In this document: positions 1 through 12,110 of the stretch, piece by piece
Numbering within the stretch: the first letter of the stretch is position 1
How the letters are laid out: each line of letters opens with the position of its first letter
From: Paramecium octaurelia
Lineage: Eukaryota > Ciliophora > Oligohymenophorea > Peniculida > Parameciidae
DNA: 64,000 nt
NCBI GenBank assembly: GCA_905182995.1
Contig: CAJJDP010000076.1
Location: 8,356 to 72,355, forward strand
Direction: 5' to 3'
Program-made: the position numbers and the translations under genes
The notes under the pieces: generated by a model
The model's input: the letters and a program-made list of their open reading frames with translations, nothing else
Databases searched by the model: none
What the model was told of the DNA's origin: nothing

Positions 1-68
1 ATATATAACATAAGAAAAGTGTAGTTCTAGATTTTATAAAGTTTAATTAACCCTTATAAACAATTTAA

Positions 69-278
69 ATGAATTATAAAATGTTGAACCAAATTATCAA
101 ATATGGAGGAATGGCGAGACAATTCTTTGATAAAAAGGATGATATGCCCCTTATGCTGCAAACTCTCAATTTCGCAGAAGTATTCAAAAACTCTTTCCAT
201 AAAAATATAAACCTTTTTATCCCAAGAAGTCGTTCATAGAGAGGTATATTCAACATTATCATTATTATTATTATTTGA
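69..278 (+). CDS. Possible small hypothetical protein
   Basis: I do not recognise this gene. With TGA as the only stop, a frame runs from an ATG at 69 to TGA at 276-278 (about 69 aa). It has charged stretches such as FFDKKDDMPLM and a short isoleucine tail. The opposite strand is also open through the left edge, so the choice of strand rests only on composition. It could be the last exon of a gene starting outside the window, because no upstream stop is seen. Low confidence. Confidence 0.22.
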
Positions 279-565
279 ATTCTGACTGTTCAAGTATAAG
301 TAAACCCATAAGTCTTTTTTGAATAAAATTAAATAAGTCTTTATTCCCTTCTTATTTGTTAATACTATTTTGGAACTTATATTTAAGAGTAGGCCAATTG
401 GCTTAATCCATCTCGAAACAAAATGGTTTACTTTCCATTTAATTTATCATATATTCCTTTCTCCAACAGCTATTAACCTTTCTCAATATTAATATTACAA
501 ACGCTCTGTTTTATAATAACTGATTCTCCTTCTAAATCTTCTTTTTAGGATTTAATTTTTTAAGA

Positions 566-937
566 ATGAATATATATTTACATGTAACCATTTCATGTAG
601 AATGAGAAACCATTTACCTAAAAACCAAAGTATTAGTTTGTAGCTGAAACCCACTCAATATCATGCACCTATTAAGAAAATAAAAATAAAAATGGTATTA
701 AATTCCCATAAATCTATATAATACTTGTGTTGTTGTTTATTACAAATAAATTCAGAAGAAACATCTAGATTTTGTTTCACAAAGTTCAGACAATTCCTCA
801 ATTTTTATAATAAAGATTAATTTTATGAATCTTTATTAAATTATTTTAAATCTTTCCATCAAACATAAATTAAGACTGAAATCTCATAAAATTTCAATAT
901 TAAAATAGCATTTCACATTATTTCTACAATAAGGTGA
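566..937 (+). CDS. Possible hypothetical protein, 123 aa
   Basis: I do not recognise this gene. An ATG at 566 opens a TGA-free frame to TGA at 935-937, with an in-frame TGA just upstream at 521-523. The product would be basic, with a Cys cluster (LCCCLLQ) and a C-terminal half rich in Phe, Tyr and Asn. TGA-free runs of this length arise by chance in DNA this AT-rich, so support is only moderate composition and a plausible start. Confidence 0.22.
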
Positions 938-2150
938 GTTAGTAATATAATAAGGGATTACTAGATTAAAAAATCATTTGAAAGTTATTCCTTAAATTAA
1001 TATGTTTATATTGAATGAGGATTGTATGAATCAGTATATTAATCAAAAGGTTAAGGTTTGAAACTTTTTCATAAATCGCTGTCTTATTGAATTCGTCTAT
1101 TTAAAATTTTTCTCTACATTCATTAAATCATTATCTTTTTTCCAAGTTCAATTTATTTTTCTTACATGGCATTCTTCCCGCTGAAAAAATATATCTCCTT
1201 CAGTTTTCCTTAAATGAAGATAAAAACTAACTTTATTTAATTTATAAAATATACTTCAAATTAAATTATCCAATCTCTGTGTGATACTTAAAGGTAGCAT
1301 GGTCTTGCTTGAGAGTGTAAAGAACTTTGACAATCCATTCATTTTTTGAAGTATGTTTTGGAGCAACACCCAAATCTTAACCTTTAATCTAGGGTTTAAT
1401 ATGAAAAATTATAAATGCAAAGTCAATTATTTTGTTTTAATAGTATGATAACAATTCTAATTCAAACCATTCCTGGGAGATCCTTTATTCCACAAATAGT
1501 AATCTTTGAAACATAACCAATAACTATTAGCATGGAAAAACTATAAACTTGACCTACAGAGATATCACTTTATTAATATTAACAAAAGAATTAATAGTAT
1601 TGCGGAATTGGATGATCTTTAAGAGAACTTAGGGTTAGTCCAAAGAGGAGATTTTATGAAAAGAGGAAGAACTATTGTCTATATTTATTTTTAGAGATGC
1701 TAAAAGTTAAAAAAGAGAATTCTAGATTGTAAGCAAGATGGGATAAAAATTGTAAAATTATCAATACTAGATATTTGGTGCTGTGGCAGAAAGATTCCTT
1801 GATTAAGTTGATGTTTTGAAATATAGGAAATCTTGATAATCTGTTTAATCTACTTTCATTTGAAAACCTGTGAGATTGTTAATCAAATACAATAAGTCCA
1901 AGTTCACAATGATATGAAATCATAATATAATATCCATTCCTTATGTACCTAAAGAGGAGAATATTGGCAATTTAATTATTCCTTTACATCAAAATCTTCT
2001 TCCTCATTCTATCAAATATCACCCAACATTATCGCCTTTTGCAACCTTTCAAAGAAGTTCATTCCAACTATGCTTCAAAGTGGTTGTAAACAATTTCAAT
2101 ATGACCTGTAAGGCATATTTCTTCTTTAATGTTCAACATTTTAAAAGGAT
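938..2150. other. No resolved gene
   Basis: About 1.2 kb without a convincing gene. One plus-strand frame is open from about 1449 to TGA at 1800-1802 (118 codons, relatively G-rich, with an ELDDLQENLGLVQRGD-like stretch). I could not find a start or a splice connection. It may be a 3' exon or a relic. Confidence 0.3.
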
Positions 2151-2269
2151 TAATTGCAAATCATTGAGATCACTCATCAGAATTATAAGTTACTAAGAAA
2201 CACTAATGAATCTCACCTTATAGAATAATACTTTCCTTAACTAAGAATAGAGCCTAAGAATCGAGGTCA

Positions 2270-2740
2270 AGCATTAAAGATTTCTCTCACTATAGCAAAT
2301 TTGTTACCTTAATTCCAGAATTTTGACCAGAAGACAGTGAAGCCACTCTTCGAATGAATCTGAATTTATTAAGACAAAAATTCTATTCCATACCAGTTTT
2401 ATGAGGTTTATCCATCAGCAAATAGGTGCATTTACAAGAACTATTTTTAGAAAGTTTATTAGATAAGTGGATTATATTCCAGGGAGGATAAATGCATGTC
2501 TATTAGTTAATAAGATCTATAAAAGCGTAGATATGACAATGTTTTTGAAATCTCCTGAGCTAAAAGCCTGTGCAGTCCATCATCTTTTTGTTTACTACAG
2601 CTCTTCCTAAATACTCTTGCAATTCAATCTTTTTAAAACGTCGACCACTCAGGCATAACTTCAATGAATAAAAGTGGCGTTCCCTTTTTGATAAAGTCTA
2701 TGAGAGATATTTTATCTGTCTACCTTCTCAAGACTTTTTC
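2270..2740 (-). pseudogene. Broken coding-like stretch
   Basis: On the minus strand an ATG near 2735 opens a peptide (TDKISLIDFIKKGTPLLFIE) that reaches TGA after about 38 codons. Shifting by one base at a T/A run lets the reading continue (KKIELQEYLGRAVVNKK), and a second shift continues it to about 2270. No GTA...TAG intron explains either shift. I read it as a decayed gene, but AT-rich noncoding DNA read with Gln at TAA/TAG can also look protein-like. Function unknown. Confidence 0.25.
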
Positions 2741-3054
2741 CATATATCTACAATCATAAGAAAATATTTTTTTATATAATTAATCTCCCATTAAATATAA
2801 AATCTCCTTAAATGAAATCCATATAGCATTGGATTAAAAAGAACGAATACATTTCCAATCATTAATAATTTAAATATTATGTCAACATTTCGCTTTTAAG
2901 AGGTTTCCACTTGCCTGTTCTTTAATTATTTTACTCTAATGGTTCCTTGGTTTACTTCATATAATTGAGTTCATGATTTGAAGTTTCAGTTGATTTAGAA
3001 TTTATTTAATTAACTTTAAAAAGTAATTTGTTAATCTTAATTTTAATATAACAA

Positions 3055-3960
3055 ATGAAGATTAACTTAATATTTATTATTTACATTTTCTTACTATAGA
3101 TTACCAAGTAGTAATGCCTGAGATAAATTAAAGAATCATAATCAATATTGCAGATAAATACAAGAATGTGCTGTAATAATAAGCTGGAACATTGATTTCA
3201 CAAGCAAGATAGAATTGGTTTGAAGATGGAAATTATGGTTCTTGCTTAAAGGATGATGTTTACTATGTGTCAATAATCAGGATAACATTTTTTTGATTAA
3301 TTTGTTGAAGCATTTGAAGTATAAAAATCAGAAATTTCAAGATAAACAATTTTGAGTGTATTAAATGTGGGAGGTTGTACATACAATCTAGGCTCTAATA
3401 CACATTTGCACATCATAAAAACTGATGCATACTATAAATTTTCATGATTATTTTAAATTATTGTTAATTTATCTTCTTTAACTTTGAATAAGAATTTCCT
3501 TTGAATTGATAAGATCAAGGAAGTCTCTTTTTGAATTCAATGGTTTACAACAAAATATATATGAGAATCCAACAACTTACAGGTATAAATCATAAAGTTT
3601 AAATATTACCAATAAATGAATACTACTCGTTTGAAGATGAAGAGTATTATTGATATTAAACCAAGACAAATAAGTTACATCACATCCCAAAATGAATTTG
3701 GCACTTAAAGCAAGAGATTTGAATTTTTATAATGTTATTATAAATACCATGTACTTTCACTCATGCTTTTTCAGTATAAAACATTTCAGTACTCAAAGCA
3801 ATGTTATCAATCAGTATTTGGTTCAAAAATCTAGTAATCAAAATACATTCATTGTGCTTGAATTAATAATCAATATTGCAATCTAAACAAGAAAAAAAGA
3901 AAATTGAAGCATAATTAGGAAATAATAATTATTTTAGAAAAGAAATAAAGAAATTGATTT
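3055..3960 (+). pseudogene. Broken secreted-protein-like stretch
   Basis: An ATG at 3055 opens a short hydrophobic leader (MKINLIFIIYIFLLQ) resembling a signal peptide, but the frame soon stops. Protein-like pieces follow in changing frames: NWFEDGNYGSCLKDDVYYV near 3210, LSVLNVGGCTYNLGSNTH near 3370, and a Tyr/Cys-rich segment near 3620-3830. I could not join them with Paramecium-type introns. It is most easily read as a decayed gene for an extracellular Cys-containing protein, or a gene whose exons I failed to resolve. Confidence 0.25.
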
Positions 3961-4980
3961 TCAACTTGTGTTTCATTTAATTATTCGATAGTTCTTGTAT
4001 GAGATTTGATATGTATACAATATAGCGGGAAAGATTAATAATATAAATATGTAAAAGATTTCTTAGAGTTCTAATAATAATTATGGAAAATAGTGACTAA
4101 AATTCCTGCATCCTTTCATATTAATAATTTAAATCCTTCAATAAAAGTCTATATCTATTTATTAAAATAATACAATTAAGGCTTAAGATTTAAAGTTTAG
4201 TTTAAAATTTATTATTTATAACATTCCCCACTAGTATGAAAATTAAAATTATGTTGTTGTGCATATTCAATGTTTCAGTTGTATTTTCAAAATTCTTACC
4301 CAATTCATTCCAAATTCAGCATATATCCAATCTTAAATAAAGAAAATCATTTAATACACAATTTTATTTGTTGTTAAAAATATCTTTCACTTCATTTAAA
4401 TCATTTTTGGTCTAGGCACATAACTTAATCTATAGCCTATTCTATTTCATTAGATTAATTAATATCTATGGAGAAGATTAGAAATATGTTTAAGTTACTT
4501 TCCCTTTCCACTAACTATTAGAAAATTGAAAATAGTATTCAAAAGAACTGAATAAAAAATTCAATGTAATTATTATTATTTTATAATTCAAGTCCATATA
4601 AATATATAATGTTCATCCTTGGAAGATTAATGAAAAAAGAATTAATACATAAAATATTTAAATATAATGATTATCCTTTTATTGTCTTACAAAGCATTTA
4701 AATTGTTCAAATTATGTATGAAAGTTTTTGTAACTCTTTCCCCAACAATATATTTATTCTTTAAAATATCCTAAATAGTGCTTAACCTTAATTACATAAT
4801 AACAAAAAAGATTCAAAATATTACTTAAAAATAATTATTTAAGTGAATATATATATTATGTAAATAAAGAAAGCATATTTAAAAGACAATATATTTACTT
4901 TAAATCTCTCTTGCATAAAAGCTCTTTTTCAATTGATTTCAGAAAAAATTGTTAAATAAATTATATGTATAATGCATATA
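3961..4980. other. Gene-poor AT-rich stretch
   Basis: About 1 kb of very AT-rich sequence with no credible frame, RNA gene or repeat array. It ends at the 3' end of the SNARE gene and may be ordinary intergenic DNA plus the neighbour's terminator region. Confidence 0.4.
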
Positions 4981-5810
4981 TCATTTAGATGCAGATGTTG
5001 TGCTTGTATTCATGCTACTAGAACTATTTGATGCCAAAGACCCTTTAATTTAATCTGGAGTAATGAATTTTCCCTCATCCAATCCTAATGCTGATAATAC
5101 AATTAAAACTATGATGGCTATAAAAATGAGAGCGATCAAACATATTAAAAATTTGTCAGTATAAACTTATCTATTCATAAATGTTAAAAAGAAACTTTGC
5201 AAAATATTTTATTTTATCAGCTGATCTTTTCAAAACAGATTAAGTTTCCTATACTTTGTCATACATGCTATCCAATTAGGCTATTTGTTAATCCAAACTT
5301 ATTTTTGTTTAATCTGCCAAATCATTACCCAATTAAACTATTAGATTAGTATCTGTTATTATTTTTTATGCTAAATATTATTGATTCTATAAAATACCAT
5401 CTTTCTACAATTAATCTCCCATTTCAATAACCTATTATGTTTTCATAAACTCCAAACTTTAAGGTTATTAATCTGACCTTCCTTTAAATAGATTTTCCTA
5501 TTTCTAAGCTTCATTTTTTGTAAACTTTAATTCAGATTTCAATCGCAAAAATCTTTATTTGATTGATCCTAATTTGTCATTGTACCTAGAGTAGAACATT
5601 ACAATACATAGTGATTTAGGCCTTATCTAGATTTTCAATCTCAATTTCATAACTTTCAATGTACACCGAAATTTTTTTAACTTGAGCTTCACAGTTCTTA
5701 ATTGCATCTTACTTTTGATTGTATTCCTTTTTGCTTAAAGAATTTATTGCTTTTTATAACTTCTCTAAATCTTCATTGAGGATACAATCACGTTCGTCTA
5801 AATTGTTCAT
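4981..5810 (-). CDS. Qb-SNARE, NPSN/Vti1-like
   Basis: Membrane-fusion SNARE, about 260 aa. The N-terminal two-thirds is coiled coil (helical N-terminal domain), followed by a SNARE heptad region (TNLIVQLGNDLADQT, IAQLDSMYDKV), then AKQVYTDKF and a single C-terminal membrane anchor (LICLIALIFIAIIVLIVL) with a short Ser/Thr-rich tail. The AKQVYTDK motif before the anchor resembles plant NPSN Qb-SNAREs (RQVATDK), the basis for subclass. ATG is at 5808-5810 and TGA at 4981-4983. Two introns restore the frame: 5586-5607 (22 nt, GTA...TAG) and 5171-5195 (25 nt, GTTT...TAG). The exact organelle is not inferable. Confidence 0.8.
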
Positions 5811-6002
5811 TATTAAATTTATTATTATTAATTTATCAGAATACTTTCGTTTAAATAGAAGAAATTTAAACCCATTTTGAGAATATATGATAATAATAGA
5901 ATTCAAAATATTTAAATTATATATGAAGATCAATAATTATTAAAATGCGTCTACATATAAAAATTATATTTATTATTTAATACTAAATTTAGTCAAAACA
6001 CT

Positions 6003-6850
6003 ATGCAGCTTGTTAATTATGTAAATAACTATTTAAAACCTATTGAGTTAGTTAAACTATGGTTTATATATAGAAATATAAATAAACACCAGTTAATTAA
6101 TACATCAAAAATTATTCAGTTACATAATAAATTTTGCAAATATTGCCTAAATGACAAGGAATATTTGAAAAATTTCCAATTTCAGAGCAAGGATTTTAAT
6201 TATCAGTTCTAGTGAAAAGAAGAAAAAGACCCAAACTAAAGAGAATCTAATGTTAATCAAATCGAAGATGTCTTGTTAAGGATATCTTAAATATTGAATG
6301 CATAAGGTATTAGCAAAAATCCTCTAATTGATTTTAACCATAATCAATTCTATAGCAACACAACTATTATTAGAAGTAGGAAAAATCTCATATAAGGATT
6401 AGGTCGAGTATGTTTAAGCTCTTTAGTATAAAAAAAAGTAAAACCTAAAAACATTGAATGCCAATATATATAATATCATTAAAATCATAATGACATAATA
6501 TTTCCAAAATAAATAAAAGTGAAAAAATTATTTAGAGAGTGTCGTTTGCAATTAGAAAAGTATTTTGACCAGTTATTTGATTACAAAAAGTAATGTATAA
6601 CAGAGTTAATAAAGAAAAAAAGGAAATCAATTTCGAAAGAAATCTCAAAAGTTTGTTAAAATAAACCAGCTAGATTTCAAGACAATTGAAAAGGAAAGAT
6701 ATTTCTCATTATATCAGATTTCTAATGAATGAAAATAATAAACTAACTTCAGAAATAAAAATTCATCAAATATCATTATTTTAGGATAAATACTCTGCAT
6801 TTCTAATTTATTTAGCATTTAAACAATATTTAAAATTTTCAATCAACTGA
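6003..6850 (+). CDS. Uncharacterised basic protein (copy one)
   Basis: I do not recognise this family. ATG at 6003 starts MQLVNYVNNYLKPIELVKLW. The frame meets TGA at 6213-6215, then the same frame continues with protein-like sequence (QIEDVLLRISQILNAQG) to about 6650. An intron at 6651-6673 (23 nt, GTTT...TAG) joins it to a last exon (ISHYIRFLMNENNKLTSEIK) ending at TGA 6848-6850. The product would be 260-275 aa, rich in Lys/Arg and predicted mainly helical. The early TGA could be spliced out as a 30-nt GTG...AAG intron; otherwise the gene is broken. It sits inside the 1,343-bp duplication. Confidence 0.45.
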
Positions 6851-6951
6851 TCAATATTCGACTTAGCTTTGCAATTCTATGTAATTTTGACATTAAAATC
6901 TGATCTTAATCATTCTATATTATTATAGGTTGGAAATTTAGATTGATTGAN

Positions 6952-7154
6952 ATAGTGATTTAGGCCTTATCTAGATTTTCAATCTCAATTTCATAACTTT
7001 CAATGTACACCGAAATTTTTTTAACTTGAGCTTCACAGTTCTTAATTGCATCTTACTTTTGATTGTATTCCTTTTTGCTTAAAGAATTTATTGCTTTTTA
7101 TAACTTCTCTAAATCTTCATTGAGGATACAATCACGTTCGTCTAAATTGTTCAT
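6952..7154 (-). pseudogene. Truncated copy of SNARE exon 1
   Basis: This is the duplicate of 5608-5810, exon 1 of the Qb-SNARE gene. It begins at the N at 6951, so the rest of the gene is missing on this side. It probably reflects an unmerged contig overlap rather than a true gene fragment. Confidence 0.7.
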
Positions 7155-7346
7155 TATTAAATTTATTATTATTAATTTATCAGAATACTTTCGTTTAAAT
7201 AGAAGAAATTTAAACCCATTTTGAGAATATATGATAATAATAGAATTCAAAATATTTAAATTATATATGAAGATCAATAATTATTAAAATGCGTCTACAT
7301 ATAAAAATTATATTTATTATTTAATACTAAATTTAGTCAAAACACT

Positions 7347-8194
7347 ATGCAGCTTGTTAATTATGTAAATAACTATTTAAAACCTATTGAGTTAGTTAAA
7401 CTATGGTTTATATATAGAAATATAAATAAACACCAGTTAATTAATACATCAAAAATTATTCAGTTACATAATAAATTTTGCAAATATTGCCTAAATGACA
7501 AGGAATATTTGAAAAATTTCCAATTTCAGAGCAAGGATTTTAATTATCAGTTCTAGTGAAAAGAAGAAAAAGACCCAAACTAAAGAGAATCTAATGTTAA
7601 TCAAATCGAAGATGTCTTGTTAAGGATATCTTAAATATTGAATGCATAAGGTATTAGCAAAAATCCTCTAATTGATTTTAACCATAATCAATTCTATAGC
7701 AACACAACTATTATTAGAAGTAGGAAAAATCTCATATAAGGATTAGGTCGAGTATGTTTAAGCTCTTTAGTATAAAAAAAAGTAAAACCTAAAAACATTG
7801 AATGCCAATATATATAATATCATTAAAATCATAATGACATAATATTTCCAAAATAAATAAAAGTGAAAAAATTATTTAGAGAGTGTCGTTTGCAATTAGA
7901 AAAGTATTTTGACCAGTTATTTGATTACAAAAAGTAATGTATAACAGAGTTAATAAAGAAAAAAAGGAAATCAATTTCGAAAGAAATCTCAAAAGTTTGT
8001 TAAAATAAACCAGCTAGATTTCAAGACAATTGAAAAGGAAAGATATTTCTCATTATATCAGATTTCTAATGAATGAAAATAATAAACTAACTTCAGAAAT
8101 AAAAATTCATCAAATATCATTATTTTAGGATAAATACTCTGCATTTCTAATTTATTTAGCATTTAAACAATATTTAAAATTTTCAATCAACTGA
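7347..8194 (+). CDS. Uncharacterised basic protein (copy two)
   Basis: Apparently identical duplicate of the gene at 6003-6850, offset by 1,344 bases, with the same internal TGA and the same 23-nt intron (7995-8017). Because of the N at 6951 it is probably the same locus counted twice rather than a paralog. Confidence 0.4.
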
Positions 8195-8382
8195 TCAATA
8201 TTCGACTTAGCTTTGCAATTCTATGTAATTTTGACATTAAAATCTGATCTTAATCATTCTATATTATTATAGGTTGGAAATTTAGATTGATTGATATAAT
8301 CACTTCTTTTTTAAACATTTAAAGTTCATAGAACCGACTTTTCTATATACTGTAATTTTCAAATTAAAGTTTTCTGTAAGTT

Positions 8383-9217
8383 ATGGAATATAATCCCTTT
8401 GTTGATTTTCAAGACAATCAGCTTATATGCTTATGTGAAATAATTTAATAAAATAAAATTACTAGACAAGGATCCTTTTGGGAGGATATTTCTGATGTTA
8501 AATAGGAGAGAACAGATGGAAATTGATAAAGGATTAATTGTAATAACATAGATCTGCAATATACAAATAATGAAAGTTGCTATTTCTAAGTTAGATTTAA
8601 TTATTCAATTAGTGGTGATGGGTTTTATGATAACAAAGTCGAAGAAAAAAACTAGCTAATGGATTGATATTTGATAAGGATTTAATTTGTGATTATGAGA
8701 AACCTTTTGATTTTGACAATATTGATGTGTTTACTTTACTCCATATATATATTCTTATTATAGATCGTAGACAACTTATAAAGGAAAATATTTTAAAAAA
8801 AAAAGTTGATAGATGATATATTTGAAATTTTATAACTATAGAAATGAATGAAATCGAAAGATGTTACTCCAATTATTTTTAATGATTCGCAATGACAGAT
8901 GATATTTGTAAGTGCTAACTTCGAAAATGGATTGAATTAGCAATGAATTATATTACAATACTAGAGTAACAGGGAATAAATAATAGGACAAAATTAAAAA
9001 TCTAAGTAAATGAGTAAAAATTTGAGAGAAAGTATGATGATCTTTGAAGATAATCGTTAAATATCAAAATGCACAGATATTTGTGAAATTTACTAGTGAT
9101 TTCAATAATGGGTAGATATATTTAATGAGATTTTGACTTTTATGAAATACGATTTTGAGATTATTTAAGAAATAAATAATCTGATATTCAGCGAAAGGTT
9201 AAAATCTAATTGAATAG
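8383..9217 (+). pseudogene. Decayed gene with in-frame TGAs
   Basis: From ATG 8383 a frame reads MEYNPFVDFQDNQLICLCE, passes TGA at 8524, continues (CYFQVRFNYSISGDGFYDNK) to TGA at 8665, then needs a one-base shift at an A run near 8650 to continue (NGLIFDKDLICDYEKPFDFD). A second frame from about 8844 to 9217 holds three further internal TGAs, each followed by more protein-like sequence in the same frame (FQQWVDIFNEILTFMKYD). Several of these TGAs would suit Trp codons. It looks like a gene eroded by TGG-to-TGA changes and indels. Family not recognised. Confidence 0.35.
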
Positions 9218-9569
9218 ATAATCTAATTATATGGAGATTCCCATTCAGATTTTTGCGGCATTCAAAACCTACTTGTTTTGAGATCAACATAAAGCAATGC
9301 ATTTTAAATTTATACATATATTCAATTTAGTATAAACCTTATATGTCTAAATTAGGAGATTTCATTAATATCTAAATGGTGTTTGGTTTCCAATTTGTCA
9401 TTTTTGTTTAGATGAATAAACCAAAATGAAATGAAATTATTGAAAAGAATTTTCAAAATCAAAATGTAATTTATAAAATATATTCAAAAAATTTTGATCA
9501 TTTAGGTATTACTTGTAATAAAAAACAGTTCCTAAGAATTAATCATTCACTTCTTAAATCTTCATAGAA

Positions 9570-12110
9570 ATAATTTGATAATAAATTTCTATTTCTACCT
9601 ATTTAAACACTCAAAATGAAAATAAAAGTAGTAGCCGTTGCAATTAAAAAGACCCAGGTTAACTATTTGTTTACTTTTCAACTTCTTGCAATTGCAAATA
9701 AGGAAAGGAAAATGTTCATATATAAATGCTGAATTATTTGATTGAAACTTGACGATTAACTCATTCATTTTAATATTTGTTCTCCAATTCTTTTTTCTTT
9801 TCTGATTAATTAATATAGTTTAATTTGAAATGCAAAATTAATTTTTTTTAGGTCAACTTGAACATATTTTGCTACTTTAAAATTAAAATATTAATTTAAT
9901 ATATTAAATTTTGTGAATAATCTTACTAATAATATTTCAATTGTGCTTAAATTGGATTATAGGCGTTAATCAAAAATTTAAGCTTTTCACACCTTTTAAC
10001 CCTATAAAATATAAATTAAAATGAATTTTAAAGAGAATTAATGTTCCAGCGTAATTACACTCACTATAAAAATTAACACATGGAATAGCAAGCCTTAAAA
10101 TAAAATCTCTGAATCACCAAGATTCTAGAAATCATTCAATTGATACCGTCCAAAAGATCCTCGAACCAAGAATCAGTTTATAAGTTGTCTTATAACTTTA
10201 TAGTTAAATCAGTTCCTGCAATTTACAACTTAAATGAAAGTGGCTACAATAAATCTTCCCATATTTCATTCTTCATATCATCATTCAATCACGAAGATTC
10301 AATTTTAAATTTTCTATTTAAACATCATTTGCATAAATCTCAAATCCTTTCTAATTTCCAAATACCAACCTGAAATTCAATTCAATTATTTGGGGGACAT
10401 TTGTAAATGTCTTGGTCACCGTGGTTTAGTACCCATAAGGACCCATAAATATGTTTTAAGGTTGGGTTCCACACATCTTTCTAAAGTTGAAGAACTCAAT
10501 CCAAAAATTTAAAAATCTTTATATCTACAATCACCTGCATTGTCTTTTATACATCATCCTGTTAATTTCATTAAATTAAAATTAAGATTAAAAGATGGAT
10601 TTTCATCCAATGAGCCTTCCTTTAATGTTGAAATCAATTTAAGGAATTGTATTTTCTAATATACTTTTTTATAAAGTACATTATAAATATTGTGAATTAG
10701 ATTTGAGATCTGGACAGGTCGCTTAAATTAACAATTACAAGTATCATTATTGAACTAGTTAATTGATAAATTTTTTCATGGATTATTATTTAGATTCATA
10801 AATTTAATTTTTTTCAAACAATTTGCAAATATCCTTATANATAATTTGATAATAAATTTCTATTTCTACCTATTTAAACACTCAAAATGAAAATAAAAGT
10901 AGTAGCCGTTGCAATTAAAAAGACCCAGGTTAACTATTTGTTTACTTTTCAACTTCTTGCAATTGCAAATAAGGAAAGGAAAATGTTCATATATAAATGC
11001 TGAATTATTTGATTGAAACTTGACGATTAACTCATTCATTTTAATATTTGTTCTCCAATTCTTTTTTCTTTTCTGATTAATTAATATAGTTTAATTTGAA
11101 ATGCAAAATTAATTTTTTTTAGGTCAACTTGAACATATTTTGCTACTTTAAAATTAAAATATTAATTTAATATATTAAATTTTGTGAATAATCTTACTAA
11201 TAATATTTCAATTGTGCTTAAATTGGATTATAGGCGTTAATCAAAAATTTAAGCTTTTCACACCTTTTAACCCTATAAAATATAAATTAAAATGAATTTT
11301 AAAGAGAATTAATGTTCCAGCGTAATTACACTCACTATAAAAATTAACACATGGAATAGCAAGCCTTAAAATAAAATCTCTGAATCACCAAGATTCTAGA
11401 AATCATTCAATTGATACCGTCCAAAAGATCCTCGAACCAAGAATCAGTTTATAAGTTGTCTTATAACTTTATAGTTAAATCAGTTCCTGCAATTTACAAC
11501 TTAAATGAAAGTGGCTACAATAAATCTTCCCATATTTCATTCTTCATATCATCATTCAATCACGAAGATTCAATTTTAAATTTTCTATTTAAACATCATT
11601 TGCATAAATCTCAAATCCTTTCTAATTTCCAAATACCAACCTGAAATTCAATTCAATTATTTGGGGGACATTTGTAAATGTCTTGGTCACCGTGGTTTAG
11701 TACCCATAAGGACCCATAAATATGTTTTAAGGTTGGGTTCCACACATCTTTCTAAAGTTGAAGAACTCAATCCAAAAATTTAAAAATCTTTATATCTACA
11801 ATCACCTGCATTGTCTTTTATACATCATCCTGTTAATTTCATTAAATTAAAATTAAGATTAAAAGATGGATTTTCATCCAATGAGCCTTCCTTTAATGTT
11901 GAAATCAATTTAAGGAATTGTATTTTCTAATATACTTTTTTATAAAGTACATTATAAATATTGTGAATTAGATTTGAGATCTGGACAGGTCGCTTAAATT
12001 AACAATTACAAGTATCATTATTGAACTAGTTAATTGATAAATTTTTTCATGGATTATTATTTAGATTCATAAATTTAATTTTTTTCAAACAATTTGCAAA
12101 TATCCTTATA
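9570..12110 (+). repeat. Direct 1,270-bp duplication around N (artefact)
   Basis: Bases 9570-10839 recur at 10841-12110, separated by one N at 10840. Offset is 1,271. A 77-codon TGA-terminated ORF at 10140-10373 therefore reappears at 11411-11644. Its antisense strand (about 10020-10640) reads at least as much like protein (DLTIKLQDNLQTDSWFEDLL) but is interrupted by TGAs, so I call no gene here. Confidence 0.93.

Larger units (their letters stand above)
5608..8294 (+). repeat. Direct 1,343-bp duplication around N (artefact)
   Basis: Bases 5608-6950 recur at 6952-8294, with one N at 6951 exactly between the copies. Copy one's left end falls at the edge of the first intron of the SNARE gene. 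The copies look identical, including the in-frame TGA of the enclosed gene. Unmerged overlapping contig ends are the simplest explanation. Confidence 0.93.

Noticed and set aside
9570-12110. True tandem gene duplication giving two 77-aa paralogs
   Set aside because: Copies look identical and an N sits exactly between them; an assembly overlap is simpler.
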